DNA of 64,000 nucleotides from Microcella putealis (GCF_004216575.1 NZ_SGWW01000001.1:62001-126000), one strand, 5' to 3'; positions 1 to 10,686 are shown, counted from the first letter of the stretch. Numbers and translations: made by a program. The notes: generated by a model from the letters alone, not told the origin.

Positions 1-2
1 CG

Positions 3-188
3 CCGCAGTCGGGCCTTCCCGCCGGCCGCGACAAGGACAACCCGCCGGCGATGCAGAAAAACGAGCCGTACAAGACGCACCTGGCGTACGTGAAAGAGCG
101 CCGCACCGACGAGGAGGCGAAGCAGATCCTTGACGAGGCGCTGCAGAAGCTCCGCGAACGGCGCGGAACCGCATCCTCGACAAAGTAG
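3..188 (+). CDS. rbpA: RNA polymerase-binding protein RbpA, C-terminal part (5' truncated by window edge)
   Basis: Only the last 61 codons are in the window, in frame from base 3 to a TAG stop at 186-188. The tail contains KTHLAYVKERRTDEEAKQIL followed by a Leu/Arg-rich helix, which resembles the sigma-interacting C-terminal helix of actinobacterial RbpA (family pattern RTHWDMLLERRS...LEERL). RbpA binds RNA polymerase and the principal sigma factor and stabilises open complexes. A strong hairpin terminator follows, and the convergent pgl gene matches the neighbour expected in Microbacteriaceae. The N-terminal zinc-ribbon part is outside the window, so the call rests on the tail and the context. 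Confidence 0.7.
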   Translation, partial: PQSGLPAGRDKDNPPAMQKNEPYKTHLAYVKERRTDEEAKQILDEALQKLRERRGTASSTK

Positions 189-205
189 CGTCGCCCGCAC
201 CCACG

Positions 206-254
206 CAACGACCAACGCCCCGCCAGCTTCCTGCCGGCGGGGCGTTCGTCGTTG
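206..254. terminator. Bidirectional hairpin terminator between rbpA and pgl
   Basis: AACGCCCCGCC (214-224) pairs perfectly with GGCGGGGCGTT (236-246) around an 11-nt loop. The flanks CAACGA (206-211) and TCGTTG (249-254) extend the stem. It lies between two convergent genes and can serve both. Confidence 0.8.
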
Positions 255-269
255 CTGTCTGAGGGTGTC

Positions 270-1112
270 TTACGAGCGCCGGTAGTCGCTGGGCTCCCAG
301 CTCGACGGCATCCAGTCGTGGGTCTCCATGGCACCCGTCCAGTAGCTCGGCGGCGTGCGCAGCGACTCGGGAACATCGGCGGCGGCCTCGGTGTCGACGA
401 AGAACACCGTGCGCTTCGTGCCGAGAGCGGCAGCCGCGGGAACCGAAGCCGGGTCTGCCTCGGCGAGTGCCAGGCCCAGGGCGGGCGCCTTGTCTGCTCC
501 CGCGAGCACCAGCCAGACGCGCTCGGTTGCGCGAATGACCGGCACCGTGAGACTGAGGCGGCCGGCAGGGGGCTTCGGCGAGTCGTGCACCGCGATGACC
601 GTGCGGTCGCTCACGAGGGGGCCGGGGCGCTCGGGGAAGAGCGAGGCGATGTGTCCGTCGGGGCCGACGCCGAGGAACATGATGGCGAAACGCGGATGCT
701 CGGCGCCGTCGCGCCCGAAACGCGCCAATTCGGCGGCGTAGGCCTCGGCGGCCGCATCGAGCTCGAGCCCCTCGTCGCTGGCCGGGAACGGGTGCACGTT
801 CTCAGCGGGAATCGCGATGTGGTCGATGAGTGCCGTGCGCGCCTGCGTCTCGTTGCGGTCGGCGTCACCGCGCGGCAGCCACCGTTCGTCGCCCCACCAC
901 AGGTGCACCGCATCCCAGTCGATGCTGTCGCGGGCGGGGGAGTGCGCGATCGCGGCGAGCACTTCGATGCCGACGGAGCCGCCCGTGAGAACGACGTGCG
1001 CCTCGCCCTCGTCGTCGATCAGGTCGATGAGCTTTGTCACGAAGCGGGCGGCCACGCTGCCCGCGAGCGTGGCGCGATCGGGATGGACGAGGACGCGTCG
1101 GTCGGTGGTCAC
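270..1112 (-). CDS. pgl: 6-phosphogluconolactonase
   Basis: This gene encodes 280 aa that hydrolyse 6-phosphogluconolactone to 6-phosphogluconate, the second step of the oxidative pentose phosphate pathway, in the cytosol. The DevB/NagB-like fold shows VLTGGSVG near residue 41, WWGDERWLPRGDADRN near 72-87 and FLGVGPDGHIASLFP near 146-160, which includes the catalytic His region. Length is slightly above the usual 240-260 aa. The start is GTG at 1112; I see no well-spaced Shine-Dalgarno, but the N-terminus aligns with the family. It is the last gene of the tkt-tal-pgi-zwf-opcA-pgl operon and begins 34 bp after opcA, so it is probably co-transcribed. Confidence 0.9.
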   Translation of the reverse strand: MTTDRRVLVHPDRATLAGSVAARFVTKLIDLIDDEGEAHVVLTGGSVGIEVLAAIAHSPARDSIDWDAVHLWWGDERWLPRGDADRNETQARTALIDHIAIPAENVHPFPASDEGLELDAAAEAYAAELARFGRDGAEHPRFAIMFLGVGPDGHIASLFPERPGPLVSDRTVIAVHDSPKPPAGRLSLTVPVIRATERVWLVLAGADKAPALGLALAEADPASVPAAAALGTKRTVFFVDTEAAADVPESLRTPPSYWTGAMETHDWMPSSWEPSDYRRS

Positions 1113-1146
1113 GATGCCGGGAGAGCCTTTCGGGTGCGGGGGAGCC

Positions 1147-2079
1147 TCAGTGAGCGGACGCCCCCAGGGCGCCGAAGCCGCTGAGGATCACGTCGCCGAA
1201 GGCGTCGTCGGGGTCGAGCCTACGCAATTCCTCGGCGAGGCACTCGCGCAGTGGGCGCCGGGGGAGAGCGATCTCGTGCACCGGCTGGCCCGGTTGGGTC
1301 AGCGTCGCGATGCCCGGTTCGCTGCGGTCGAGCGTGATCGGTCCGCTCTCGCGGTGCAGCACGACGCGGTGGATACCGGTCGACGGGTGCTCGCCCGACA
1401 CGGTGACCTCGACGGGCACGTCGAGGCGCGTGCTCAGCCAGGCGGCGAGCAGCACGGTTGACGGCGAGTCCTCCGCGCCGGCGACCTCGACACGCGTGAT
1501 CGGCTCGAACGGAGGCTGGTCGAGCGCGGCAGCCAGCTGCGCGCGCCACAGGGTGAGGCGCGTCCACGCGAAATCGGTGTCACCGGGCTGGTAGCCGCCG
1601 GCGACGCGGCGCAGCGCATCCAGCGGGCTGTCGCTCGAGGCGGAGTCGGTGATGCGGCGCTGCGCGAGCGAGCCGAGCGGGGTCTGCCGCACGAGCGACG
1701 GGCACTCTTCTGGCCACCACGTGACGACTGGGGCATCGGGCAGCAGCAGGCCCGTGACGAGACCGCGCTGGTCGGTCGCCGTGGCCCCGTGGGCGCGCAG
1801 AATGATGACCTCGCTCGCGCCGGCGTCGCCGCCCACGCGAATTTCTGCATCCAGGCGCGATTCGGCGTCCGCACCATTGGTCGCGACGACGATGATCCGC
1901 ATCGGATGCTCGCGCGAGGCGTCGTTCGCCGCCGAGATCGCGTCTTCTTCGCGACCGATTCCGGTGGCGATGATGAGCGTGAGCACGCGTCCCAGGGCAA
2001 CGGCGCCGGCTTCATCACGGATGCGCACGAGCGTCTTCGACACCGCGCTCGCGGTCGTGTCGGGCAGGGGAATGATCAC
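1147..2079 (-). CDS. opcA: Glucose-6-phosphate dehydrogenase assembly protein OpcA
   Basis: This gene encodes 310 aa, starting at GTG 2079, which overlaps the zwf stop as GTGA. That start gives VIIPLPDTTASAVSKTL, the usual OpcA N-terminus; a longer reading from 2139 would add a low-quality Arg-rich stretch. OpcA is an actinobacterial/cyanobacterial protein needed for assembly or activation of Zwf. The family signature is seen in the conserved blocks around LPDAPVVTWWPEECP and the central glucose-6-phosphate dehydrogenase-subunit domain. No catalytic motif is expected. The overlap implies translational coupling to zwf, as a partner in fixed stoichiometry would require. Confidence 0.92.
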   Translation of the reverse strand: MIIPLPDTTASAVSKTLVRIRDEAGAVALGRVLTLIIATGIGREEDAISAANDASREHPMRIIVVATNGADAESRLDAEIRVGGDAGASEVIILRAHGATATDQRGLVTGLLLPDAPVVTWWPEECPSLVRQTPLGSLAQRRITDSASSDSPLDALRRVAGGYQPGDTDFAWTRLTLWRAQLAAALDQPPFEPITRVEVAGAEDSPSTVLLAAWLSTRLDVPVEVTVSGEHPSTGIHRVVLHRESGPITLDRSEPGIATLTQPGQPVHEIALPRRPLRECLAEELRRLDPDDAFGDVILSGFGALGASAH

Positions 2080-3620
2080 GGTCGCCTCCAGACGCGCCCG
2101 TCGCGGGCGAGCAACTCGTCGGCCGACGCGGGGCCCCACGTGCCCGGAGCGTACTGCTCGGGCTGGCCCTGCGTCGCCCAGAACTCTTCGATCGGGTCGA
2201 GAATCTTCCAGCTCAGCTCGACCTCTTCGTGGCGCGGGAACAGCGGCGGGTCGCCGAGCAGCACGTCGAGAATCAGGCGCTCATACGCCTCGGGGCTCGC
2301 CTCGGTGAAGGCGTGCCCGTAACCGAAGTCCATGGTGACGTCACGCACCTGCATGCCAGCACCGGGCACCTTCGAGCCGAAGCGGATCGTGACGCCCTCA
2401 TCGGGCTGTACCCGAATCACGAGCGCGTTCTGGCCGAGCGCCGAGGTTTGCGACTCCGCGAACAGGTACTGCGGTGCCCGCTTGAACACGACGGCGATCT
2501 CGGTCACCCGGCGCCCGAGGCGCTTGCCCGCCCTCAGGTAGAACGGCACGCCCGCCCAGCGGCGCGTGCTGATGTCGAGCCGCATGGCCGCGTAGGTCTC
2601 GGTGACCGATTCGGGGTTCATGCCGTCTTCTTCGAGGAAGCCCGGCACCCACTCACCGCCCTGCCAGCCGCTCGAGTACTGGCCGCGAGCCGTGCCCGTC
2701 GCCAGGTCTTTCGGCAGCCGCACCGCCGACAGCACCTTCTCTTTCTCGGTGCGCAGGTCGGCCGCATCAAACGAGACGGGCTCTTCCATGGCGGTCAGCG
2801 CGAGTAGCTGCAGCAGGTGGTTTTGAATCACGTCGCGCGCGGCGCCGATACCGTCGTAGTAGCCAGCACGCCCTCCCACGCCGATGTCTTCGGCCATGGT
2901 GATCTGCACGTGGTCGACGTAGTTCGCGTTCCAGATCGGTTCGTAGAGCATGTTCGCGAAGCGCATCGCGAGGATGTTCTGCACCGTCTCTTTGCCGAGG
3001 TAGTGGTCGATGCGGAAAACGGCGTCCGGCGGGAACACCGATTCGACGACGTCGTTCAGCTCACGAGCGGTCTGCAGGTCGCTGCCGAAGGGCTTCTCGA
3101 TGACGACACGACGCCACTGGCCTTCCTTCGCCTCGGCAAGGCCGCTGCGGCGCAGCTGCTCGGTGACGATGGGAAAAGACTTCGGCGGGATCGAGAGATA
3201 GAACGCGTGGTTGCCCATCGTGCCGCGCTCACGATCGAGCGCGTCGATGGTCTCGGCGAGCCTCTCGAATGCGCTGTCGTCGTCGAAGTCACCCTGAACG
3301 AAGCGGATGCCCGCCCGCAGTTGTCGCCAGACCTCCTCATCGAAGGGGGTGCGCGCGTACTGCCGAACGGCGTCGTGCACGACCTGTTCGAAGTCTTGGT
3401 CGTCCCAGTCACGCCGAGCGAAGCCCACGAGCCCGAAGCCGGGGGGCAGCAGCCCGCGGTTCGCGAGGTCGTACACGGCCGGCATCAGCTTCTTGCGCGA
3501 CAGGTCACCCGTCACGCCGAAGATGATGAGGCTGCTCGGACCGGCGATGCGGTTGAGCCGCCGGTCGTCGGGGGAGCGCAGCGGGTTGTCACCCGGCGCG
3601 ATCCGGTGCGGTGCACTCAC
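2076..3620 (-). CDS. zwf: Glucose-6-phosphate 1-dehydrogenase
   Basis: This gene encodes 514 aa that oxidise glucose-6-phosphate to 6-phosphogluconolactone with NADP+. The N-terminal dinucleotide-binding motif FGVTGDLSRKKL lies at residues 34-45, EKPFG at 175-179, and the active-site block RIDHYLGKE at 203-211, with the catalytic His and substrate Lys both present. Length matches the family. The start is GTG at 3620 and gives VSAPHRIAPGDNP. It follows pgi by 20 bp and overlaps opcA by 4 bp, so it sits mid-operon in the pentose phosphate cluster. Confidence 0.97.
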   Translation of the reverse strand: MSAPHRIAPGDNPLRSPDDRRLNRIAGPSSLIIFGVTGDLSRKKLMPAVYDLANRGLLPPGFGLVGFARRDWDDQDFEQVVHDAVRQYARTPFDEEVWRQLRAGIRFVQGDFDDDSAFERLAETIDALDRERGTMGNHAFYLSIPPKSFPIVTEQLRRSGLAEAKEGQWRRVVIEKPFGSDLQTARELNDVVESVFPPDAVFRIDHYLGKETVQNILAMRFANMLYEPIWNANYVDHVQITMAEDIGVGGRAGYYDGIGAARDVIQNHLLQLLALTAMEEPVSFDAADLRTEKEKVLSAVRLPKDLATGTARGQYSSGWQGGEWVPGFLEEDGMNPESVTETYAAMRLDISTRRWAGVPFYLRAGKRLGRRVTEIAVVFKRAPQYLFAESQTSALGQNALVIRVQPDEGVTIRFGSKVPGAGMQVRDVTMDFGYGHAFTEASPEAYERLILDVLLGDPPLFPRHEEVELSWKILDPIEEFWATQGQPEQYAPGTWGPASADELLARDGRVWRRP

Positions 3621-3640
3621 GCGGTTCTTCTTTCTCGAGG

Positions 3641-5233
3641 TCAGACGATCGCGGCGATCAGGGCGGCGATGGCGTCGTCGGCGACCGTCAGCGTCAGGAC
3701 CGGGCGGCCGTGGTCAGCCAGCACGCGGGCATCGCCCGCGGCCTGCGCGGCGATCAATTCACCAAAGGTGAAGGGACGACCCTCGATCTCGCGATCGCTC
3801 GCCGGCGTGCCCACGATCTGCAGGAAGACGCCGTGCGCGGGGCCACCCTTGTGGTACTGGCCCGTCGAGTGCAGGAAGCGCGGGCCCCAGCCGAACGTCA
3901 CGGGACGCCCCGACTGCTCGGCGAGCGCGTGACGAATCACCTCGAGCTCGGGGTGGGCCAGCCGGTCGAGGTACGCCTGCACGGCGATGTAGCCATCGGC
4001 AGGTACCGCGTCGCGGAGGCGGGCGACCGCGTCGGCGACCGACGTCGTTCCCGCGACCAGCGCATCCGGACCGGTGACCGCGATTCCGCCGTCAATGACG
4101 GCGGGGGCAACGGGCTCGGGACGGTGGTCGAGCAGCCCGCGTGCGGCGATCTTCGCGCTTTCAACGTCGGGCTGGTCGAACGGGTTGATGCCGAGCAGAC
4201 GGCCGGCGACCGCCGTCGCGTACTCCCATGTCATGAGCAGGGCGCCGAGTGACCCCGACACCTCGATCTCGTTGTCGCGCACTTCGCGCGTCTCGGCGCG
4301 GCTCGCCACGTGGCGCAGCACCTGCACGTCGGCGGCACCCGAGCTCAGTTCGGGAGCGTCGACGCCGGCGACGACCGGGAGCACACCGGTGCCCTCTTTA
4401 CCGGTCGACTCGGCAACAAGCTGCTCCACCCAGTCGCCGAGCCCCACGATGTGGGTTCCGTCGGCGACGATGACGAGCTTGTCGCGGCGCGGCTCGGTGC
4501 CGGCGATCGCCGCGCCCAGGCGCAGGCCGGGGTTCTCGTCGACATCGACGGCGAGGGTGATCGAGGCGGCGTCCGCCTCGTCGAGCAGCGCGTCGAGATC
4601 GACGCCCGCGAGTCCGCTCGGCACGAGGCCGAACGCGGTGAGCGCGCTGTAGCGGCCGCCCACCGTGGGGTCGGCCGTGAATACCCGGTAGCCCGCCTCG
4701 TCAGACGCCTGATGCAGCGGCGAACCGGGGTCGGTCACGATGATGATGCGCTCGGTGGGGTCGATTCCGGATGCACGGAACGCGGTCTCGAACGCGCGCT
4801 TCTGGCTGTCGGTCTCGACCGTCGACCCCGACTTCGACGACACGACGACGGCCGTGCGCTCGATGTGCTGGTCGACGGCGGACGCGACCTGGTCGGGGTC
4901 GGTCGAGTCGAGCACAACGAGCGGAACGCCCGAGGTGCGGGTGATGACTTCGGGGGCCAGTGACGAGCCGCCCATGCCGCAGAGCACGATGCGGTCGACG
5001 CCGCGCTCGTGCAGTTGCGCGCGCAGTTCACTGATCTCGTCGACCAGGGGTCGCGATACGGACACCGCCTGCGTCCATCCCAGCCGCACCGATGCCTCCG
5101 ACTCGGCTGCCTCGCCCCACAGGGTCGCGTCACCGTTCGTGATGCGGCTCGCGACGCGGTCGCTCACGAGCTGCGGAACGTGCCGCTCGATCGCCTCGAG
5201 GGCCGCCCCGCGGGCCTCGACGACCGCGCTCAC
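3641..5233 (-). CDS. pgi: Glucose-6-phosphate isomerase (type related to the C-terminal half of Tal-Pgi fusions)
   Basis: This gene encodes 530 aa that interconvert glucose-6-phosphate and fructose-6-phosphate. SIS-domain features are visible: [11 protein letters not shown] near residue 85, [11 protein letters not shown] near 135, and the C-terminal block [19 protein letters not shown] near 445. The LHSTGQ-HKGGP wording is, from memory, typical of the isomerase half of bifunctional transaldolase/phosphoglucose isomerases rather than of E. coli-type Pgi. The start is GTG at 5233 and overlaps the tal stop as GTGA, so translation is coupled. The gene order tal-pgi matches the domain order of the fused proteins. 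Confidence 0.9.
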   Translation of the reverse strand: MSAVVEARGAALEAIERHVPQLVSDRVASRITNGDATLWGEAAESEASVRLGWTQAVSVSRPLVDEISELRAQLHERGVDRIVLCGMGGSSLAPEVITRTSGVPLVVLDSTDPDQVASAVDQHIERTAVVVSSKSGSTVETDSQKRAFETAFRASGIDPTERIIIVTDPGSPLHQASDEAGYRVFTADPTVGGRYSALTAFGLVPSGLAGVDLDALLDEADAASITLAVDVDENPGLRLGAAIAGTEPRRDKLVIVADGTHIVGLGDWVEQLVAESTGKEGTGVLPVVAGVDAPELSSGAADVQVLRHVASRAETREVRDNEIEVSGSLGALLMTWEYATAVAGRLLGINPFDQPDVESAKIAARGLLDHRPEPVAPAVIDGGIAVTGPDALVAGTTSVADAVARLRDAVPADGYIAVQAYLDRLAHPELEVIRHALAEQSGRPVTFGWGPRFLHSTGQYHKGGPAHGVFLQIVGTPASDREIEGRPFTFGELIAAQAAGDARVLADHGRPVLTLTVADDAIAALIAAIV

Positions 5234-6339
5234 CGAGCAGCCTCGAGCGCCGCGCTGACGGTGTCGAGGAGCTCGTTCCAGCTGACGATGAACTTCTCAA
5301 CGCCCTCCTTCTCGAGCTTCGCCGTCACCTCGTCGTACGAGATGCCGAACGCCTCGAGGGCGGCCAAGACCTCCCGCGCCTCGTCGTAGCTGCCGCTGAC
5401 CGTGTCGCCCGTGATGTCGCCGTGGTCGAACGTCGCCTCCAGCGTCTTCTCGGGCATGGTGTTGACGGTGTGGGCGACGGCGAGCTGCGTCACGTACAGA
5501 GTGTCGGGCAGCGACGGGTCCTTGACGCCCGTCGACGCCCACAGGGGGCGCTGCACGGTCGCGCCGGCGGCAAGCAACGCCTGAGCGCGGTCGGAGGCGA
5601 AGAGCTCTTCGAACGCCTCATACGCGAGTCGCGCGTTCGCGATGCCCGCCTTGCTCTTGAGTGCGAGCGCCTCAGGGGTGCCGAGCGCGTTCAGGCGGCC
5701 GTCAATCTCGCTGTCGACGCGCGAGACAAAGAACGACGCGACCGAGTGGATGCTCGACAGATCGTGGCCGGCGTCCTTCGCCTTCTCGAGACCCGCCAGG
5801 TAGGCCTCGACGACCTCGCGGTAGCGCTGCAGGCTGAAGATCAGGGTCACATTGACGCTGATGCCAGCCGCGATGGTCTCGGTAATGGCCTCAAGGCCCT
5901 CAACCGTCGCGGGGATCTTGATCATGGCGTTCGCGCGGTCGACCTTGGCCCACAGCTCGCGGGCCTGCTGTGCGGTGCCCGCGGCGTCGTGCGCAAGTCC
6001 CGGCTCAACCTCGATCGACACGCGGCCATCACGACCGCCGGTCGCCCGGGAGACCTCCGCGAAGATGTCGCTGGCCCGCGCGACGTCATCGGTCGTGATC
6101 TCAAAAACCGCCGAGGTGACATCCGCTCCCGCGGCGGCCAGATCGCGAATCTGCTCGTCGTAGGTCGTGCCGGTGGCGAGCGCCGCCGCGAAGATCGTCG
6201 GGTTGGTGGTGACACCGACGACGTTGCGCTCAGCGATCAGGCGCTCGAGGCTGCCCGAGGTGATGCGGTCGCGGGAGAGGTCATCGAGCCAGATGCTGAC
6301 GCCGACATCGCTGAGTCGGGCGGTGGGTGTGCTGGTCAT
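5230..6339 (-). CDS. tal: Transaldolase
   Basis: This gene encodes 369 aa that transfer dihydroxyacetone units in the non-oxidative pentose phosphate pathway. GVTTNPTIF lies at residues 42-50, and the Schiff-base lysine sits in [11 protein letters not shown] (K141). Length fits the long actinobacterial type. The ATG at 6339 has an AAGGAT Shine-Dalgarno about 7 nt upstream. The gene follows tkt by 45 bp and overlaps pgi by 4 bp. Confidence 0.96.
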   Translation of the reverse strand: MTSTPTARLSDVGVSIWLDDLSRDRITSGSLERLIAERNVVGVTTNPTIFAAALATGTTYDEQIRDLAAAGADVTSAVFEITTDDVARASDIFAEVSRATGGRDGRVSIEVEPGLAHDAAGTAQQARELWAKVDRANAMIKIPATVEGLEAITETIAAGISVNVTLIFSLQRYREVVEAYLAGLEKAKDAGHDLSSIHSVASFFVSRVDSEIDGRLNALGTPEALALKSKAGIANARLAYEAFEELFASDRAQALLAAGATVQRPLWASTGVKDPSLPDTLYVTQLAVAHTVNTMPEKTLEATFDHGDITGDTVSGSYDEAREVLAALEAFGISYDEVTAKLEKEGVEKFIVSWNELLDTVSAALEAAR

Positions 6340-6384
6340 GAGAATCCTTGGCTTGTGTGGTGGCGGTCGGGGGCGAGGGCAGGG

Positions 6385-8478
6385 TCAGCCGGCGGCGAGG
6401 GTCTCTCGGGCGGCGGCGACAACCGCGTCGGTGGTGATGCCGAACTCGCGGAAGAGGGTCTGGTAGTCGGCACTGGCGCCGAAGTGGTCGATCGACACGA
6501 TGCGGCCGCGGTCACCGACAAAACGGTGCCAGGTAAGCCCGAGCCCGGCCTCGACGGCGACGCGCGCCGTGACCGACGACGGCAAAACGCTCTCGCGGTA
6601 CTCGGCGCTTTGCTCGTCGAACCACTCGACGCTCGGCATTGACACGACGCGGGCGTGAATGCCGTCGGCGGCGAGCTGCGCGCGCGCCTCGACGGCGAGC
6701 TGCACCTCAGAACCCGTGGCGATGAGAATCACGTCGGGCGATCCGTTTGCCCCCTCGGCGAGCACGTAGCCGCCACGGGCCGTGTGGGCGGCGGAGGCGA
6801 AGGTGTCGCCGCTCGCCTCACCCTCGCCGCGCTCGAACACCGGGATGTTCTGGCGCGTCAGGGCGAGCCCCACGGGGCGGTCGAAGCGCTCGAGAACGGC
6901 GAGCCAGGCGTGCGCCGTCTCGTTGGCGTCGGCGGGGCGCACGATCTCCAGGCCCGGGATGGCGCGGAGGGCCGCGAGCTGCTCGATCGGCTGGTGCGTC
7001 GGGCCGTCTTCGCCGAGCGCGACGGAGTCGTGGGTCCAGACGTAGGTGACGGGGATGCGCATGAGCGCCGCGAGGCGAACCGCGGGACGCATGTAGTCGC
7101 TGAAGATCAGGAAGGTTCCGCCGAACACGCGCGTGCGGCCGTGCAGGGCGATGCCGTTCAAGATCGCGCCCATGGCGTGCTCGCGAATACCGAAGTGCAT
7201 GATGCGGCCGTACGGGTTTGCCGTCCACTCCTTGGTGGATCGGCCTTCGGGCACGAACGAGCCACCATCGTGGATGGTGGTGAGGTTCGACTCCGCGAGG
7301 TCCGCCGAGCCGCCCCAGAATTCGGGGAGGTGCGGGGCGATCGCGTTGATGACCTTGCCGCTGGCGGCGCGCGTCGACACGCTTGTTCCGCCCTCAAAGA
7401 CGGGCAGAGCATCCGCGAGGCCGGCGGGCAGCTCACCCGCCTGCATGCGGTCGAACAGCGCCTTGTGCTCGGGGTGAGCGGCGGCCCAGGCGTCGAAACG
7501 CCGCTGCCAGGCGGCGTGACGCTCGCGACCACGGTCGACAGCCTGTCGAGCGTGGGCGATGACTTCCTCGTCGACGGCGAAGGTGGCCTCCGGGTCGAAG
7601 CCCATCGCCGACTTCGTCGCGGCGAGCTCGTCGGCGCCGAGCGCCGAGCCGTGGATCTTGCCGGTGTTCTGCTTCGTGGGGGCGGGCCAGCCGATGATCG
7701 TCTTCAGGACGATGAGGCTGGGCTTCCCCGTTTCGGCCTTCGCGGCCTCGATCGCGGCGTACAGCTCGTGCACGTCTTCGACGTACTCGCCCGTCTTCTT
7801 CCAGTCGACCTCGATGACCTGCCAGCCGTAGGCGCGGTAGCGCGCGGCGACGTCTTCGGTGAAGGCGATGTCGGTGTCGTCCTCAATCGAGATCTGGTTC
7901 GAGTCGTAGATCGCGATGAGGTTGCCGAGCTGCTGGTGGCCGGCGAGCGAGCCCGCCTCGCTCGTCACGCCCTCCTGAATGTCGCCGTCGCCCGCGATGA
8001 CGTACACGAAGTGATCGAACACGCTCTCGCCGGCGGGCGTTTCGGGGTCGAGCAGCCCGCGCTCGAAGCGAGCGGCGTAGGCGAAGCCGACGGCGGAGGC
8101 GAGCCCCTGGCCGAGGGGCCCGGTCGTGATCTCCACGCCGTCGGTGTGGCCGTACTCGGGGTGCCCGGGGGTCTTCGAACCCCAGGTGCGCAGGGCCTTG
8201 AGGTCGTCAAGCTCGAGGCCGTAGCCGCCGAGGTACAACTGAACGTACTGGGTCAACGAGCTGTGGCCCGCCGACAAAATGAAGCGGTCGCGCCCCACCC
8301 AGTGCGGATCGCTCGGGTCGTGCTGCATCACCTTCTGGTGCAGGAGGTACGCCACGGGGGAGAGGCTCATGGCGGTGCCCGGGTGGCCGTTACCCACCTT
8401 CTCGACAGCATCTGCGGCAAGGAGTCGGCCGGTCTCTACGGCGCGGGCATCCAGGTCGTTCCAGGTCAGTTCGGTCAT
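6385..8478 (-). CDS. tkt: Transketolase
   Basis: This gene encodes 697 aa, a thiamine-diphosphate enzyme moving two-carbon ketol units between sugar phosphates. Motifs in order are [12 protein letters not shown] near residues 27-38, the ThDP/metal site GDGDIQEG near 155, and the pyrimidine-domain region with EDGPTHQP in the second half. I chose ATG 8478 ([13 protein letters not shown]), where homologs begin; a GTG-type extension to 8535 adds 19 unconserved residues. It is the first gene of the minus-strand pentose phosphate operon and is transcribed away from ctaB. Confidence 0.96.
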   Translation of the reverse strand: MTELTWNDLDARAVETGRLLAADAVEKVGNGHPGTAMSLSPVAYLLHQKVMQHDPSDPHWVGRDRFILSAGHSSLTQYVQLYLGGYGLELDDLKALRTWGSKTPGHPEYGHTDGVEITTGPLGQGLASAVGFAYAARFERGLLDPETPAGESVFDHFVYVIAGDGDIQEGVTSEAGSLAGHQQLGNLIAIYDSNQISIEDDTDIAFTEDVAARYRAYGWQVIEVDWKKTGEYVEDVHELYAAIEAAKAETGKPSLIVLKTIIGWPAPTKQNTGKIHGSALGADELAATKSAMGFDPEATFAVDEEVIAHARQAVDRGRERHAAWQRRFDAWAAAHPEHKALFDRMQAGELPAGLADALPVFEGGTSVSTRAASGKVINAIAPHLPEFWGGSADLAESNLTTIHDGGSFVPEGRSTKEWTANPYGRIMHFGIREHAMGAILNGIALHGRTRVFGGTFLIFSDYMRPAVRLAALMRIPVTYVWTHDSVALGEDGPTHQPIEQLAALRAIPGLEIVRPADANETAHAWLAVLERFDRPVGLALTRQNIPVFERGEGEASGDTFASAAHTARGGYVLAEGANGSPDVILIATGSEVQLAVEARAQLAADGIHARVVSMPSVEWFDEQSAEYRESVLPSSVTARVAVEAGLGLTWHRFVGDRGRIVSIDHFGASADYQTLFREFGITTDAVVAAARETLAAG

Positions 8479-8639
8479 CTCGGCGAAACAGCCTTTCCTC
8501 GAATCGGCCGGCGGGCAGGGGCGCTCGTCCGGCATCGTCTCAGCCGTGCCCGGTCATCGGCGACCGTAACCGCGATCCAGCCGGGCGCGTAAGCACCCCC
8601 GTTCGAGAGACGGAATTCGGCGGTCTGCAGGCTCTGCCC

Positions 8640-8645
8640 AGTATA
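8640..8645 (-). promoter_or_regulatory. Candidate -10 element for the tkt operon
   Basis: TATACT reads on the minus strand, a close match to the principal-sigma -10 consensus, about 160 nt before the tkt start. I find no convincing -35 hexamer at 16-18 bp. Confidence 0.35.
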
Positions 8646-8710
8646 GGGATGCGGAGGGTGCGCTCACGCGTGGGTGACGGTTCGCGGCGGGCCGCTCAGG
8701 TGCGCTCCCG

Positions 8711-8716
8711 TAGACT
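8711..8716 (+). promoter_or_regulatory. Candidate -10 element for ctaB
   Basis: TAGACT preceded by CG lies 34 nt before the ctaB ATG. The same hexamer recurs before sufB, the ABC-F gene and rpmE2, which supports it as the local -10 form. Confidence 0.45.
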
Positions 8717-8750
8717 GGCAGTGTCTGCTGCCCATCCAGATAGAGGAGAC

Positions 8751-9674
8751 ATGGACACAGCGCTCTCGTCGGTTGCCGCCCCCGCACGCCGATCGCTCCG
8801 ACGGACCGTCGCCGCCTACGTGGCGCTAACGAAGCCGCGAGTGATCGAGCTGCTGCTCGTGACGACGGCTCCGGTGATGATTCTCGCCGAGGGTGGGCTT
8901 CCCAGCATCTGGCTCGTCCTCGCGACGCTCCTCGGCGGTTCGCTCGCCGCTGGCTCGGCCAACGCCTTCAACATGGTCATCGACCGTGACATCGACCGCC
9001 TCATGCGCCGCACCAAGAACCGCCCGCTGGTCACGGGCGAGCTGACCGCGCGTCAGGCCACCGTGTTTGCCTCGGCCATCGGTGTCGGGTCGATCGTGTG
9101 GCTCTGGGTCACGACGAACGGCCTCGCTGCCGCGCTCGCGTTCGCCGCAATCCTCTTCTATGTGGTGATCTACACGCTCGTCTTGAAGCGGCGCACCGAA
9201 CAGAACATCATCTGGGGCGGCATCGCCGGATGCTTCCCGGTGGTGATTGGGTGGAGCGCCGTGACGGGCTCGCTCGATTGGGCCCCGATCATCCTCTTCC
9301 TCGTCGTTTTCCTCTGGACGCCGCCGCATTACTGGCCGCTGTCGATGCGGTACGAGGCGGACTACGCTGACGCGAGCGTGCCCATGTTGGCCGTCATGCG
9401 CGGCCGCACCGCCGTCGGCGTGCAGGTGATCCTCTACGCCTGGGCCACCGTCGCGATGTCGCTCCTGCTCATCCCGGTGGCGTCGATGGGCGCGTTGTAC
9501 ACGGCGGTTGCGCTGCTTGCGGGCGGCTGGTTCATCATCGAAAGCCACCGCCTGTACGGTCGGGCGTTGCGCGGTCTCGACGACGTGTCACCCATGAAGG
9601 TGTTCCACGCCAGCATCACGTACCTGACGCTCGTCTTTGTGGCCGTCGGCGTCGACCCGCTGCTGCCCTTCTAG
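8751..9674 (+). CDS. ctaB: Protoheme IX farnesyltransferase (haem O synthase)
   Basis: This gene encodes 307 aa of a polytopic membrane protein that attaches a farnesyl group to haem B to give haem O for cytochrome oxidase. The UbiA-family Asp-rich site [20 protein letters not shown] spans residues 71-90, and a second Asp-containing loop follows [16 protein letters not shown]. About eight or nine hydrophobic segments are visible. ATG 8751 has TAGAGGAG just upstream; a longer frame from 8649 adds an unconserved Arg-rich leader. The gene is convergent with ctaA, whose product converts haem O to haem A, and their stop codons overlap. Confidence 0.95.
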   Translation: MDTALSSVAAPARRSLRRTVAAYVALTKPRVIELLLVTTAPVMILAEGGLPSIWLVLATLLGGSLAAGSANAFNMVIDRDIDRLMRRTKNRPLVTGELTARQATVFASAIGVGSIVWLWVTTNGLAAALAFAAILFYVVIYTLVLKRRTEQNIIWGGIAGCFPVVIGWSAVTGSLDWAPIILFLVVFLWTPPHYWPLSMRYEADYADASVPMLAVMRGRTAVGVQVILYAWATVAMSLLLIPVASMGALYTAVALLAGGWFIIESHRLYGRALRGLDDVSPMKVFHASITYLTLVFVAVGVDPLLPF

Positions 9675-10672
9675 ACGCGAGCGGCGTCGGCCGGGCGCGC
9701 GCCGTCGGCGTCGAGCAACTCGGCCGCCGGCACTTCCCGAGCGCCGGGGCGCTGCAGCACGAGCACCAGCGTCATCACCGCGACGAGGATGCACGCGAGC
9801 ACCATGTGGACGCCGACGAGGATCACGGGAAGCCCGAGACGGGCCTGCGCGATACCGATCGCGATTTGCAGGGCCTCAACCGCCAACAGGGCCAGCGTTG
9901 CGCGACGCAGGCCAACGCGACCCGTGCTCAGAGCCCAAGCGGCGAGCGCGAGAGACAGCACAGCCGTGGCATACGCGGGCCATGAGTGGAGGTGCTGCAG
10001 GAATTCCGAGTCGAGCCCGTTGCGGGCCGCGCCTCCATCGCCCGCGTGCGGCCCTGAGCCGGTGACAAGAATGCCGATGAGCACGGTGACCCAGACGCCG
10101 ACAGCGGTGACGGCCGCGATAGCGCGGAACCGTGCATCCACAACGAATGAATCGACCTTCTTGCCGCGATAGACCCGGGCGACGAAAACGGTGGCGAGCG
10201 CGACGAGTACCGCCGACACGACGAAGTGCAGGCCAACGACGTAGGGGTTCAGGTTGGTCAACACGGTGATGCCGCCGATGACCGCCTGAACCGGAATGCC
10301 GAGGCCGAGCGCCACGGTGAGGCGCAACAGCTCGGGACGCTCGCGGCGCATCCGCACTACGAACAGGAACGCGAGAATCGCGATGATGACGAGAACGAAG
10401 GTGAGGAGTCGGTTACCGAACTCGACGATGCCGTGAATGCCCATCTCGGGAGTCGCGACGAACGAGTCCTCCGTGCACCGCGGCCAGGTGGGGCAGCCGA
10501 GGCCCGAGCCGGTGAGCCGCACCGCGCCGCCCGTGCCGACGATGAGGGTCTGGCTGATGAGCGACAACCACGCGATCACGCGAACGCGACGACTGACCTC
10601 GGTCGGGAGCCACCCCACGAAGCGGCCGACGATGAACCCGACTACCTGAACCACGCGAACCACGGCGCGCAC
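9671..10672 (-). CDS. ctaA: Haem A synthase, COX15/CtaA family
   Basis: This gene encodes 333 aa of membrane protein with about eight hydrophobic segments, converting haem O to haem A. Visible are a Cys pair (C60 and C66 in [10 protein letters not shown]), the haem-ligand region HGIVEFGNR near 80-87, and later conserved His in LHFVVS, HLHSWPA and GVHMVLA. The Cys pair matches the Bacillus-type CtaA extracellular redox pair. The start is GTG at 10672. The stop shares a CTAG palindrome with the ctaB stop, so the two convergent genes overlap by 4 bp with no terminator between them. Confidence 0.92.
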   Translation of the reverse strand: MRAVVRVVQVVGFIVGRFVGWLPTEVSRRVRVIAWLSLISQTLIVGTGGAVRLTGSGLGCPTWPRCTEDSFVATPEMGIHGIVEFGNRLLTFVLVIIAILAFLFVVRMRRERPELLRLTVALGLGIPVQAVIGGITVLTNLNPYVVGLHFVVSAVLVALATVFVARVYRGKKVDSFVVDARFRAIAAVTAVGVWVTVLIGILVTGSGPHAGDGGAARNGLDSEFLQHLHSWPAYATAVLSLALAAWALSTGRVGLRRATLALLAVEALQIAIGIAQARLGLPVILVGVHMVLACILVAVMTLVLVLQRPGAREVPAAELLDADGARPADAARV

Positions 10673-10686
10673 CCCTCGTTCTCAGC

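Noticed and set aside
6655..8592. A 645-codon open frame on the plus strand opposite tkt
   Set aside because: It is a shadow of transketolase, with no domain and no start signal.
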